The notes under the pieces: generated by a model
The model's database searches: none
The model's input: the letters and a program-made list of their open reading frames with translations, nothing else
What the model was told of the DNA's origin: nothing
Origin: a virus
Reading direction: 5' to 3' (one strand)
DNA length: 22,365 nucleotides
Virus record (IMG/VR): IMGVR_UViG_3300042449_000070
Span: 1 to 22,365 of that record
Shown: positions 1 through 8,451 of the stretch, in pieces
Layout: every line of letters begins with the position of its first letter
Position numbering within the stretch: the first letter of the stretch is position 1
Translations under genes and position numbers: made by a program

Positions 1-1362
1 GTCATTGTTAGCCTCTAAGCCGCCTATTGTCGGGTTTTGTGGTTCTGTTGGGGTAATTGTATCCTGCTTGGCAGTTAAGCCTATTAAACCTCTTATTTCA
101 TTAGTATCCATGTTCTCCATTACTTTCTGTAAAATGGTTGGATTCAATGAATTTAAAGCATTGATAACTTCTTGCGAGGAATTACTTTCTACTTTTATGA
201 TTTGTGGCAATCCTAACTTCTCACGAATCTCATCCTGAGTCATATTCGCACTAATAATAGCCTCGCTAAACTCAAAATTGATAGGTTCGGTCTTATTTAA
301 CTCAAACTGAGCCAAAACATCATTAAAACTATACAGATAGTTAAATACTTCTTCAATTGCCTTCTGTTTAGCATTTACATAGGTATTTTGGAACAACTCA
401 CTTGCCTCACGCAATTCCGCACGACCTCCAAGCTGCCCTTCGGTCTTAATACCGAATAACATAGGACTTGTTACTTTATGACCGCTAAAAATCTCCTGCT
501 GTACAGTCTTATTCAATAAATCAAAGTGCTTATCTAACTCCGTACCGCTTAAATCAATAATAGAAGGTTCATTATCCTTGCTATCGTTGAATGCTAACAT
601 GAATTTTCCTGCATTCTTGCTGCCGGAGAACTTATCTTTAAACTGTCTTTCAATTCTGTCTTCTTCTTCCTGACTTACTTTACCTCCGTTCAAGTTAATT
701 AACTTAGAACTAAACATACCGTTATTAATAGTATTCAAATGATACTCTCCGATACTTATATCTAGTTCTATATAGGATATTGCACCTCTGTAATCAGGTA
801 AACTGTATGTATTTGCTCCTGCTCTGTACTCCTTAAAGTACAAAATCTGACTACCTTTCGGATTGTTAGCATTAAATGCCGGGAATGTAGCATATTCAGG
901 TCTTGGATTAACATTTCCGTTCTTAATCCATTGGTCTGATACATAAAACTCGCTATTGTCTGCGTTAGTACGAACTTTATAGTAATCTATATGGTATAAT
1001 TCAGCTATTTCACCTGTTCCCTTAGTCCAAATAACTTGTAAGTAGTATCCACCGAAAATCATTAAATCAGTAGTCAACTTTTTAGTCAACTCACTTAAAC
1101 TTTCTTCCTTATTATTGACTTTTTCAATGATGCCGTAAGCCTTAGCTTTCTCCATCTCATCCTCAGCCTTTACATCCCAACCATTACCGCAGATATAATC
1201 AACCTTACCTGTTACAATTGCGTTATGCTTTGCTGAATTGTTATAAATCCTCAACAAGTAGTCAGGATAGTCATTCTTCTCTCCGTAATAAATCCAATCT
1301 TTACCTTTTACTTCTTTGTAAATAGGCAAAGGAACTTGGTCAAACTTCAATAGTTTTATCAT
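1..1362 (-). CDS. Phage portal protein, 5' part (runs off left edge)
   Basis: Portal proteins form the dodecameric ring at one capsid vertex through which DNA is packaged and to which the tail attaches. I translated the minus strand from the ATG at 1362-1360: 454 codons are open to the window edge with no stop, so the C-terminus is missing. The sequence begins MIKLLKFDQVPLP and has the mixed alpha/beta body seen in PBSX/SPP1-like portals, including a YYGEKNDYP segment near residue 25, a FGGYYLQVIW strand near 104 and a TSPMLFGI segment near 305. The start overlaps the TGA of the preceding 118-residue gene in an ATGA junction, suggesting translational coupling. It is the last structural gene visible and lies unusually far from the large terminase. 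The portal call rests on recognised family resemblance, not on a search. Confidence 0.82.
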   Translation of the reverse strand, partial: MIKLLKFDQVPLPIYKEVKGKDWIYYGEKNDYPDYLLRIYNNSAKHNAIVTGKVDYICGNGWDVKAEDEMEKAKAYGIIEKVNNKEESLSELTKKLTTDLMIFGGYYLQVIWTKGTGEIAELYHIDYYKVRTNADNSEFYVSDQWIKNGNVNPRPEYATFPAFNANNPKGSQILYFKEYRAGANTYSLPDYRGAISYIELDISIGEYHLNTINNGMFSSKLINLNGGKVSQEEEDRIERQFKDKFSGSKNAGKFMLAFNDSKDNEPSIIDLSGTELDKHFDLLNKTVQQEIFSGHKVTSPMLFGIKTEGQLGGRAELREASELFQNTYVNAKQKAIEEVFNYLYSFNDVLAQFELNKTEPINFEFSEAIISANMTQDEIREKLGLPQIIKVESNSSQEVINALNSLNPTILQKVMENMDTNEIRGLIGLTAKQDTITPTEPQNPTIGGLEANND

Positions 1363-1715
1363 ACTGTATATGTTTTATATGAGCCAACATAACCTTGGTA
1401 TCTAACTACCTCAGTATTGCTCAAATTGTCCGCAGTCAATTCCATCTTTCCTGTTGCTATCACAGTAGCACCACTGCCGGTCTGTGTAACATAATATCTC
1501 CAAAATCCTACTGTACTTGCGTTAAAAGATGCTGTTAGGATTAGAAACTTTGAATATCTAGCAGTAAAACTACTAATATCAGTCAAATTTAAACTAATTT
1601 CTTCATTAGTTACTTCATTAACAAATTTAAAGGTATAAGCATTGCTACTTGTCAACCTTTTATCAGTTAATGCAATATAAATGTGATTATTTTGTCCTTT
1701 TCTTATAGCAACCAT
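1359..1715 (-). CDS. Small structural-region protein, unknown function
   Basis: A 118-residue protein rich in Thr, Ser, Asn and aromatic residues, with alternating hydrophobic residues that suggest an all-beta fold; no signal peptide or membrane segment. It has motifs FWRYYVTQTG and GKMEL that I associate with small proteins between the tail tube and portal genes of Bacteroidota phages, none with an assigned role that I know. It sits downstream of a probable terminator, so it should be expressed at a lower level than the capsid and tube genes, together with the portal, whose ATG overlaps its stop codon. A neck, connector or minor tail role is possible from position only. Confidence 0.75.
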   Translation of the reverse strand: MVAIRKGQNNHIYIALTDKRLTSSNAYTFKFVNEVTNEEISLNLTDISSFTARYSKFLILTASFNASTVGFWRYYVTQTGSGATVIATGKMELTADNLSNTEVVRYQGYVGSYKTYTV

Positions 1716-1748
1716 ACAATTAAATATAAATTAGTCAAACTTGTACAT

Positions 1749-1774
1749 AAAAAAAGAACCCCCTAAAAAGGGGG
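1749..1774 (-). terminator. Probable Rho-independent terminator after tail tube gene
   Basis: On the minus strand a perfect GC stem (CCCCCT pairing with AGGGGG, loop TTTT, 1774-1759) is followed by TTC and seven T residues (1755-1749). It lies in the 96-base gap between the stop of the probable tail tube gene and the start of the 118-residue gene, in the direction of transcription. Partial read-through would lower expression of the small protein and portal relative to capsid and tube. The hairpin is directly visible; termination efficiency is inferred. Confidence 0.72.
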
Positions 1775-1811
1775 AACTAATGTTTACTACCATATTAAAA
1801 CAAACCAAATC

Positions 1812-2315
1812 CTAAGCAATAGGTACAACGGCTGTAACTTTTGGAGCTAACTCCTTTTCGTTACCTGTGAAGGTTAAGGTGTAACCACTTCTGTCTCCGA
1901 AAGCTGTACCTGAACCACTACCGCCACCTGTTAAATCTAAGCCGTAGCTTTGACCTAAAAACCATTTGTCTCCGTTATTATCTACAACAATAACAGCTAA
2001 ACGATTCTTTGCTAACAACAAGATTTCATTTCTTGTGTTAACTTGCAATTTATTTAAAATTACTTCCAAAGTTTGAGCATAAAATACTGTACCGTTCTGT
2101 ACATTAGTATTTACTGCTTCTGCAAAGTTAGAACTTTCTTTCACAAGTTCATATTGGTAAAATTTCTTACCTACATCCATTGTAAGAGTAGTTACAACTC
2201 CTGATGCGACAGTAACTGTACCTAAATCTTCCCATGGAGCAAAATATACTGATTGTAAGCCTCCTATACTATCTTTACAATCTAGGGTATATCCCTGAGT
2301 TAAAGCACATGGCAT
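1812..2315 (-). CDS. Probable major tail (tube) protein
   Basis: A 167-residue beta-rich protein that starts MPCALTQGYTLDCKDSIGG and carries a Gly/Ser-rich loop (TGGGSGSG) near residue 130. The N-terminal pattern of Cys, Leu and Cys-Lys-Asp-Ser followed by Gly-Gly and an aromatic YFAPW segment recurs in Bacteroidota siphophage proteins that are the likely tube subunits. Its size fits a single-domain tail tube protein that polymerises around the tape measure. It follows the major capsid gene after a hairpin and is itself followed by a terminator, consistent with a very abundant product. The structural role is inferred from size, composition and position; a minor capsid or head-decoration role cannot be excluded. 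Confidence 0.65.
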   Translation of the reverse strand: MPCALTQGYTLDCKDSIGGLQSVYFAPWEDLGTVTVASGVVTTLTMDVGKKFYQYELVKESSNFAEAVNTNVQNGTVFYAQTLEVILNKLQVNTRNEILLLAKNRLAVIVVDNNGDKWFLGQSYGLDLTGGGSGSGTAFGDRSGYTLTFTGNEKELAPKVTAVVPIA

Positions 2316-2344
2316 ATTGTTAAATTTAAAATGTTTATAAAATT

Positions 2345-2364
2345 AGGGGAGTGTTACCTCCCCT
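2345..2364 (-). terminator. Hairpin after major capsid gene (weak terminator or mRNA stabiliser)
   Basis: A perfect 7-bp stem (AGGGGAG with CTCCCCT) and 6-base loop begins 6 bases after the major capsid stop codon. On the minus strand it is followed by AATTTTATAAAC, a weaker T tract than at 1749-1755. It could terminate partially, or protect the 3' end of a capsid message. The structure is seen directly; its role is inferred. Confidence 0.55.
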
Positions 2365-2370
2365 TATTAA

Positions 2371-3321
2371 TTATGCTGATTTCTTCCAAAATACAACTTC
2401 ATCAGTGAATGCTAATTGGCAACCTAGCTTAAATTCTACTACAAATCTCATTTCATCTGCCTCTTTTGCATAGAACAACTCAAACTTATCTTGCTCGTTC
2501 AACATATCTGTACCAAGGTACATATTGCTCATACATACACCAACCATGTAGTCAGTACCGTTTAAGCCGTTAACACCGATTAACTTAACATTTGTACCCG
2601 GAACTGTAACTTCCATGTTAGCAGCATCAACTGCATAGTGGAATAAATTAGCTTCACGAAGTGCTACAATATATTCTCTGAATGTATCGTTACCTGCGAA
2701 GATTACAAAATCATCTTTGTCTAACAATGCAGCAGGGATTGATAAGAAAATATCATCTACTGCTTGTCTTACATTTGACTTAGTCAAAGTAGTTAATGCA
2801 CTAACATTACCATTGATAGGGTCTCCTGCACCACCGAAACCTAGTGCGTTGATAATAGTCGCAAAACCATTAAATTTATTTAGGTTAGCTGTACCACTAG
2901 CGGTATCGCCTTGCCAAATCGCAGTTTCTAATGCTGCACCAATTTTAGCAATCTTTTGGTTGCTATACTCAGTTGCATAAGCCATGTAATCGTATTGGCT
3001 ACCTTCTTTCAATGCTTTTTGAGTGTATTTAGCTTCAAATACCTTAGGGCAGATTGCTTCTTGAATCTTAATCTTACCTACTGTAATTGTTCTTTGCGTA
3101 ATAGTAGTAGTACCACTAGCATTGAAACCGCAAGTACCACCTGATTGAAATACTGCATCTGTTGTTAAAATATTGATTGTCTCTGCTGACTTGATGCCAA
3201 CTTGAACATTACCTTTTGCTTCAATTAAAGAAGCTGTCTTTGCTGAGAAGATAGCGGCAGCAGTTAGCTGTTGCTCATTTTCTTTAACATAGTTCGTAAG
3301 TGCTGATAAATCTAATGCCAT
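2371..3321 (-). CDS. Major capsid protein (HK97 fold, probable)
   Basis: A 316-residue protein placed right after a scaffold gene and a prohead protease, the standard head-morphogenesis order. Features expected of an HK97-type subunit are visible: a helical N-terminal part (residues 1-35), a long stretch of mixed beta and helix containing EGSQYDYMAYATEYSNQKIAK (E-loop/spine region, about 105-125), and a C-terminal P/A-domain-like half with FVIFAGNDTFREYIV near 204 and a VVEFKLGCQLAFTDEVVFW end. It is shorter than HK97 gp5 before cleavage, in keeping with a separate scaffold. A hairpin sits just behind it. The start ATG lies two bases after the scaffold stop. An ordinary role is to form the icosahedral shell. 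Confidence 0.8.
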   Translation of the reverse strand: MALDLSALTNYVKENEQQLTAAAIFSAKTASLIEAKGNVQVGIKSAETINILTTDAVFQSGGTCGFNASGTTTITQRTITVGKIKIQEAICPKVFEAKYTQKALKEGSQYDYMAYATEYSNQKIAKIGAALETAIWQGDTASGTANLNKFNGFATIINALGFGGAGDPINGNVSALTTLTKSNVRQAVDDIFLSIPAALLDKDDFVIFAGNDTFREYIVALREANLFHYAVDAANMEVTVPGTNVKLIGVNGLNGTDYMVGVCMSNMYLGTDMLNEQDKFELFYAKEADEMRFVVEFKLGCQLAFTDEVVFWKKSA

Positions 3322-3322
3322 C

Positions 3323-3931
3323 TTATTTGTTTTTTAAATTTTGAAATGCTTTTTGTAAATTGTTAAATCTGTCATCCTTTTCAGACTTTAATACTTTCTG
3401 AAAATTATTTGGCTGTGTGATTGCCTTGTCGCTTGGTTCTTTTGCTAATGACTCAATAATTTCAGCAGATAACTTAACTGCTTCTTTCATTGATTCATTC
3501 TTCTTTTTTAGTTCATCTACCTGTGCTGCTAAATCATCAACTTTTGCTGATAAACTTGCTACTGCCTCCTCAAACTTAGCCATTGCTTCATCTTTCTTAG
3601 GTTCTTCCGCAGGTACTTCTTCTTTTGTGTCATCAGCCGCCTCAACTTCTACTTCTACCTTTGGTGCTTCTTCTGCCTTTTTAACTTCGGCAATTTTACC
3701 TTCTTCAATTACAACAACGATTTCTCCTGATTCTAATTGATGTTCTCCAACAGGAGCAGGTACTGAAACTCCATCTGCACCAACAACATAGATTTCTGCT
3801 GTTTCTAGGTCGTAGCTAACGACAGTTCCATCAACCAATTTTCCTTCGGTCAATGCGAATTTTGCTTGTGTATCTACATTTTCTGTAAATAACAATTTCT
3901 TGATTTCTACTAATGCTTCTTTTGCGTTCAT
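3323..3931 (-). CDS. Capsid scaffold protein
   Basis: A 202-residue protein located between the protease and the major capsid gene. The N-terminal 80 residues look like a small beta domain (repeated Gly, Val and Ile, e.g. VDGTVVSYDLETAEIYVVG). The middle (about 84-115) is a low-complexity acidic Glu/Lys/Pro/Ala stretch, and residues 116-160 are a heptad-like coiled coil (AKFEEAVASLSAKVDDLAAQ onwards). A lysine/asparagine-rich tail follows, which could contact capsid subunits. Such a disordered, acidic, coiled-coil layout is typical of scaffolds that guide procapsid assembly and are then removed by the head protease. Alternative: a capsid-associated beta protein with coiled-coil tail, but position favours scaffold. 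Confidence 0.75.
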   Translation of the reverse strand: MNAKEALVEIKKLLFTENVDTQAKFALTEGKLVDGTVVSYDLETAEIYVVGADGVSVPAPVGEHQLESGEIVVVIEEGKIAEVKKAEEAPKVEVEVEAADDTKEEVPAEEPKKDEAMAKFEEAVASLSAKVDDLAAQVDELKKKNESMKEAVKLSAEIIESLAKEPSDKAITQPNNFQKVLKSEKDDRFNNLQKAFQNLKNK

Positions 3932-3953
3932 AATACTAAATATTAATTATTGT

Positions 3954-4544
3954 TTAATGTTCAATTTGTGCTAAAATTTTAAATATCTCATTCATTACTT
4001 CCTCCTCCGGAGTTACTACTTTGCCTGTCCTTTCATACCTAAATAAGCCTTCAACAGAAAATCCATTAAATGTACCTGCCTTTACTTCCTCCCATATCTT
4101 ATCATTTTCAACCTTGAAACTACCAAACCATGAACCATCTGCTATGTCTTCAAAGCCTTTTGGTGGATTAACACCTCTTGCTCTGTCAATAATGTAACTT
4201 TCAAACATATAAACACCATCAATAGCCTTTTCATGTTCTACATTAACTTTTGACTGATAGCCTTTTTTAAAGAATCTTTGAACTATCTTCTTAATTTCCT
4301 CTCCTGTAAATACTACATAGTATTCTCCTTCTTCATCTCTCCTATAAATAGGTAGGTCTGCAATCATCAAAGGGCCTGATACTATTCTTTGCTCATCATT
4401 GGCTACAAACTTCATTCTGTTATTAAATGCAACAAAGTTTTTCTGAATAGCCGGATACTCAACTAAGGCTACATAGTCTACTTCTTCCTGTCCTTCTTCA
4501 TTGTCAGTAATTACCAACCTATATAACGGTAAATTTTTGTCCAT
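3954..4544 (-). CDS. Prohead protease, XkdF-like
   Basis: A 196-residue protein resembling the XkdF-like putative serine protease family and, more widely, the HK97/herpesvirus assemblin prohead proteases. The sequence runs from a VDYVALVEYPAIQKNF segment (about 22-37), through RIVSGPLMIADLPIYR (53-68), to the candidate catalytic His104 in NVEH and Ser163 in the FNGFSVEG motif; both are at the usual spacing for this fold. It would cleave scaffold and possibly capsid subunits during head maturation. It lies directly upstream of scaffold and capsid, as expected, but is preceded by the tape measure rather than by a portal, which is unusual. Catalytic assignment is by motif only. Confidence 0.78.
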   Translation of the reverse strand: MDKNLPLYRLVITDNEEGQEEVDYVALVEYPAIQKNFVAFNNRMKFVANDEQRIVSGPLMIADLPIYRRDEEGEYYVVFTGEEIKKIVQRFFKKGYQSKVNVEHEKAIDGVYMFESYIIDRARGVNPPKGFEDIADGSWFGSFKVENDKIWEEVKAGTFNGFSVEGLFRYERTGKVVTPEEEVMNEIFKILAQIEH

Positions 4545-4555
4545 ACATATAAATA

Positions 4556-6745
4556 TTAGAAACCTGCTCTGCGTTCAATATCAGCTACTCTCTTTTGTGT
4601 ACCTGTTACTTCACTTTCTACAACAAATGCTCTCAGTGGCTTTTGGTTTTGCATTACACTAGCTATTGAAGTTACAGGACTATTGCCTAAGGTAGGCACT
4701 GCCGAGGTAACTTGTGGTGCTGCTGCTGATACAGAAGGTGCTGATGCTGCTCCTCCACCTCCGGGAGTCTTTACTGATAGGATTGACTTAACATTTTTGA
4801 TACCACCTGCTACTGCTACACCTGCCGCTACTGCCGCCAATGCAGGTCCAACAATTGGAATACCAACCATTGATTGATATGCCTTAGTTGCTGCTAAGTA
4901 TGTATCAATAGTTGCACTAGCTACTGCAAATGCTTTACCTGCTGCTGTTTCTTTACCTACTACATCTGACAAACCACTAAGCAATGCAGAAATTTTTTGA
5001 GCATTCTCAACCTTAGCTGCTGTCTCTTTCTTATCAATTTCTATTCTTGCATTAGCATTTGCCTCAACACCTTCATTGTAAGCCTTCTCTGTAATCAAAC
5101 CATTTTTGAATGATTCTTTAAGTAAAGCATCCTTTTTGTCTAACAAAGACCTTTCTACATCAAACTTACCTTGTGCCTTAGTAATTTCCTTATCTAAGTC
5201 TGTAATGTCTGCTTCTGCCTTCTTTTGGTCTGCTGCTAATTTTAAGGCAGCTAGTGCTTCTTCTTCCTTAGTAGCCAATGCTAATTTTAGAGCAGTCTTT
5301 TGCTCTGCTGTGTATTTTTCATTAGCATCAATGTCTTGTCTTTGTTGCTCAAATCCTGCTATTAACTCTGCTCTTGCCTTTTCATTCTCATCTTTAATAG
5401 CTGCTAACTTAGTTTCTAATCTAATTTTAGCAAGTTCCTTTTCATAAGCCTCAACTTTTGCTGCTTCTTCCTTAGCATACTTATCAGTTATTGCAGCCTT
5501 TTCCTTTTGCTCTGCTGCTGCTAAATCTCCGTTATCCTTAATACCTGCTTCTTTTAACTTCTTCCTTTTCTCCTTATAAGATTCTTCAATAGTTAAAAGT
5601 TCTTGTTCTTGCTGAGACTTTAACTTTTTGTTAGCTTCTCTTAAAATAGCATTAGCCTCATCTTCTTTCTTTTGTTGAGCATCATTGTCAGTCTTTGTCT
5701 TTTCTCTTGCTGCTTTATCAATACCTTGTACTGCAATCTGAAAACCTGCTTTCTTTTCTTTAAGTTTATTTAGACTAGCTTCTGCTTCCTTAATTGTTTT
5801 GTCTCCTTCTTTTGCAGTTTCTGCCGGGTCAAATACCATCTTAGCTAAACCACCTGTAAATCCTTCGGCTAAACCAAAGTTTTTACCTACTGCTTTACCT
5901 ATCAAATCAATACCTGCAAGTACAGCCGTAATTGGTGCTGTAACCATAGTTATTAAACCTTGCAGAATATCTTTGTTTCTTTGTGCTGCTTTTACCTGTG
6001 CATCCTTAGTAGCCTTAGCATTTGCTAGATTAATTTCAGCAGCCTTGATTGCCTCATCTGTTTGCTTAATTTTCAAGTTAAGTATGTCTTTCTCACTCTT
6101 ACCTTGTAGCTTTAACTGATTAGACTGACCATCAATAGCATCTAACTTATCTTCTTGGGTTTTTAGATTTTCCTTAGAGTCTTCATTAAGTTTCTTTTGC
6201 TCACTACCTACTCCACTTACTAATCCTTTAATATCATCCCAATAAGCTACAAGTAAACCTACTGCAACAACCAAAGCACCTATCCCTGTTGAGATAAGTG
6301 CTTTCTTGAATCCATCTACTCCGGCAGTTAATCCTTTGAATGAAATTTTTAGCTGTTCTCCTACTTTGCCTATATCTTTTAACTGAGACAAACCCTGAGA
6401 CAATGCCATTGCACCTTGTACTTTCTGCAATGTTTTAGCTACATTTTCACTCTCTCCACCAAATAAAGCCATAGCACCTTGTACAGCAGCAATACCTCCT
6501 GCCGCAGTACTTGCTGCTGTTGTCAAAGCCTGAAACCTCTTGCCGGGGTCAAACAATTGTGCCTGTTCATTAGTAGCTTCTATCTCATCTTTGATAGCAG
6601 CAACCTTTTGAGCAGCAGCAATTGCCTCCTGACTAAATTCTCCAAACTTTTGTCTAGCTGCCTGTAAACCTTCAACTGATTCTCTTAATTGGAGTTTCAG
6701 GGGTTTGACATCAACATCTATTATGACTTTATTATCTTCTGCCAT
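4556..6745 (-). CDS. Tape measure protein
   Basis: A 729-residue protein, by length and make-up the tape measure that sets tail length and is ejected with DNA. N-terminal helices (residues 15-65) are followed by small-residue-rich segments, a membrane-like stretch at 151-168 (ISTGIGALVVAVGLLVAY), a second hydrophobic patch near 259-287, a long Lys/Glu/Ala coiled coil (about 300-590) and a Gly/Ala-rich hydrophobic region at 605-646. The Ser/Ala/Pro linker and the ending AFVVESEVTG...ERRAGF resemble tape measures of Bacteroidota phages. At about 0.15 nm per residue the tail would be near 110 nm. The usual upstream partner, the frameshifted tail chaperone, is about 10 kb away. Confidence 0.88.
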   Translation of the reverse strand: MAEDNKVIIDVDVKPLKLQLRESVEGLQAARQKFGEFSQEAIAAAQKVAAIKDEIEATNEQAQLFDPGKRFQALTTAASTAAGGIAAVQGAMALFGGESENVAKTLQKVQGAMALSQGLSQLKDIGKVGEQLKISFKGLTAGVDGFKKALISTGIGALVVAVGLLVAYWDDIKGLVSGVGSEQKKLNEDSKENLKTQEDKLDAIDGQSNQLKLQGKSEKDILNLKIKQTDEAIKAAEINLANAKATKDAQVKAAQRNKDILQGLITMVTAPITAVLAGIDLIGKAVGKNFGLAEGFTGGLAKMVFDPAETAKEGDKTIKEAEASLNKLKEKKAGFQIAVQGIDKAAREKTKTDNDAQQKKEDEANAILREANKKLKSQQEQELLTIEESYKEKRKKLKEAGIKDNGDLAAAEQKEKAAITDKYAKEEAAKVEAYEKELAKIRLETKLAAIKDENEKARAELIAGFEQQRQDIDANEKYTAEQKTALKLALATKEEEALAALKLAADQKKAEADITDLDKEITKAQGKFDVERSLLDKKDALLKESFKNGLITEKAYNEGVEANANARIEIDKKETAAKVENAQKISALLSGLSDVVGKETAAGKAFAVASATIDTYLAATKAYQSMVGIPIVGPALAAVAAGVAVAGGIKNVKSILSVKTPGGGGAASAPSVSAAAPQVTSAVPTLGNSPVTSIASVMQNQKPLRAFVVESEVTGTQKRVADIERRAGF

Positions 6746-6747
6746 TG

Positions 6748-7158
6748 TTAATCTTTATTATCTACTAACCTATAAAATATAGGATAGTTTTCTTCTGTTT
6801 CAATTGATGCTAAATCATTGATAGTCAAATCAGAAGACCAAAGAGTTGAAACATTAATCTCTTTCTTTGCTGACATCAATTCTTCCATTTCATCTTGGAA
6901 TAACTTAACATCATCTCCTGTAATTTGTTTTTTCTCCCCTTTTGCATACTTTTCAAATACTTCTTGACTTGATTTGTCTAAGGTTTCAACTTCATCATTT
7001 ACTACTTTACCTAATCTATTTACATAAAGTTTAACTTTCATGCTCATTTTTTGGTGCAATAGTCCATGACTAATTACTTCCTTTTTACCTTCATTTGTTA
7101 CAGCATATCCATAAAGTTCATGCCATAGATTTCTTACTTGTTTTAGATTCAATTCCAT
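6748..7158 (-). CDS. Small protein upstream of tape measure, unknown
   Basis: A 136-residue, charged, mostly helical protein beginning MELNLKQVRNLWHELYG. It contains a run KLYVNRLGKVVNDEVETLDK (about 42-61) and a predicted helix QDEMEELMSAKKEINVSTLW (about 87-106). Its length, charge and helical pattern resemble DUF1617-type phage proteins found in tail modules, but this is a weak impression. Its stop lies two bases before the tape measure start, so it may be co-translated and act as a tape-measure or tail-assembly helper. No enzymatic motif is visible. Confidence 0.7.
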   Translation of the reverse strand: MELNLKQVRNLWHELYGYAVTNEGKKEVISHGLLHQKMSMKVKLYVNRLGKVVNDEVETLDKSSQEVFEKYAKGEKKQITGDDVKLFQDEMEELMSAKKEINVSTLWSSDLTINDLASIETEENYPIFYRLVDNKD

Positions 7159-7179
7159 TTTGATTTGGTTTTATTGTTA

Positions 7180-7497
7180 TTAAATATTTGGCTCTGTAAT
7201 TTCAGGAACAGGAGGAACAACAACAGGAGGTACATAGTTTCCTGTAATTGTTAAATTAAGATTTTCAGGTAATGCTGCCCAACTATAAGCATATTCATCA
7301 TCATTACCCCATGCTTGATATGCTTCTCCATTCATATAAAGATTACCTTCTGCTACTGAAACTAAATTTTCATCTAACAGTGAGTATACAAATGCTGCTT
7401 CAACAAATAATGTTCCACCAATAGGTTTCATATTAAATATTGTGGCATTTACCTTTTGTCCTTTTACCCAACTAGGTATTGGTTCTATTGTTTTCAT
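7180..7497 (-). CDS. Small tail-region protein, unknown function
   Basis: A 105-residue protein that starts MKTIEPIPSWVKGQKVNATI and carries an YMNGEAYQAWGNDDEYAYSW segment (about 54-73), ending in a proline/valine-rich tail (VPPVVVPPVPEI). The GEAYQAW motif is one I associate with small proteins next to tail fibres in Bacteroidota phages; no function is known to me. The beta-rich body and Pro-rich tail suggest a small structural or adaptor protein of the tail tip. It lies between the LamG-like protein and the pre-tape-measure protein in the same run of genes. Confidence 0.72.
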   Translation of the reverse strand: MKTIEPIPSWVKGQKVNATIFNMKPIGGTLFVEAAFVYSLLDENLVSVAEGNLYMNGEAYQAWGNDDEYAYSWAALPENLNLTITGNYVPPVVVPPVPEITEPNI

Positions 7498-7518
7498 CTT
7501 TTATTTTTTATAAAGTTA

Positions 7519-8451
7519 TTAAATATATCTTAATCTTGTTGCTCTTTGTATTTTTACTATATCAGCAGGGTTTAATGCATAATTATAAATAGCAGTATAA
7601 CCAAAATATCCATCTAGCCAATTGTTATACCTTAAACCTTGAAAACACCCCCAACTTGTATCAGATATAATAGAATAACTATTGCTACCTGATGCTTGTT
7701 CTAATGCATTGTTATCTGCTCTATGTGCTTGTACAAGAATAGTAGAACCATCAAATGTTGCTACAATCATATACCAAAATCCTACTAATAAAGGCTGACT
7801 TAATGGTGTTACATTAACATTAAATGCTGTACCGGTAGAACCAAGCCATCTTGTATAATTTACTCCAAAATTTAATTCATTTATTTTATTCAAATACAAA
7901 CTATAACCTATTGGCTGACCTCCTGACCTTCCTTCACAAGCAATAATGCCGGGAAAACTACTTGTCATAACAGATACATTTACCCATGTTATTAAAGTAT
8001 GATTTGATGTACCCGGAAACTTTGCATAATTATTTAACCTTACTGCATATTGATTTGCAGTTTGTGTACCAATATAACCTATACCTGAATTATAACCTGT
8101 TACATTTACAGCAGTTCCATTGCCTGTACCTGTTACAAATACACCATTTCTAGTATTCCCACTTGAATCAGTTATCACACTTGAAGGACTAGCATAATGA
8201 CCATTCAAAGCATAGTCATGTATTATTTCATAATTACCAAATTTAAAACCTCCTCCACCCCAACTATAAAAAGCACTTGTATTATATGGAGCATTTCTAT
8301 TAAAATTATTGCTACCATCCCAACTGCCTCCTACACCTGTTATCATAGTCATTTTGTCTAATGAACCATAAGGTCCACCATAAGGAGCATACAATGGCAA
8401 ATCATTTGCTATTACACTAAAAGATAAAGCACCTGAACTTGGTAAAGACAT
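7519..8451 (-). CDS. LamG/concanavalin-like lectin domain tail protein
   Basis: A 310-residue protein. The N-terminus (MSLPSSGALSFSVIANDL) matches a short leader common in phage tail-tip and fibre proteins, followed by a Gly/Ser/Asn-rich stretch with FYSWGGGG near residue 61. Residues about 78-300 look like a LamG/concanavalin A-like jelly roll: an opening LNG...DSSGNTRNG segment, then LITWVNV, GFWYMIVATFDGS and WLDGYFGYTAIYNYALNPADI, the last typical of the closing strand of such domains. This suggests carbohydrate binding at the tail tip, perhaps receptor recognition. The start overlaps the fibre stop by one base (TAATG), implying coupled translation with the fibre. Sugar specificity cannot be read from sequence. 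Confidence 0.75.
   Translation of the reverse strand: MSLPSSGALSFSVIANDLPLYAPYGGPYGSLDKMTMITGVGGSWDGSNNFNRNAPYNTSAFYSWGGGGFKFGNYEIIHDYALNGHYASPSSVITDSSGNTRNGVFVTGTGNGTAVNVTGYNSGIGYIGTQTANQYAVRLNNYAKFPGTSNHTLITWVNVSVMTSSFPGIIACEGRSGGQPIGYSLYLNKINELNFGVNYTRWLGSTGTAFNVNVTPLSQPLLVGFWYMIVATFDGSTILVQAHRADNNALEQASGSNSYSIISDTSWGCFQGLRYNNWLDGYFGYTAIYNYALNPADIVKIQRATRLRYI

Noticed and set aside
5106-5447. Open frame on the plus strand (also at 3417-3740, 5799-6119, 12241-12489, 12679-12990 and others)
   Set aside because: All lie opposite confidently called minus-strand genes; their Ser/Leu/Ala-rich translations are what the complement of Lys/Glu/Thr/Gly-rich coding DNA gives.
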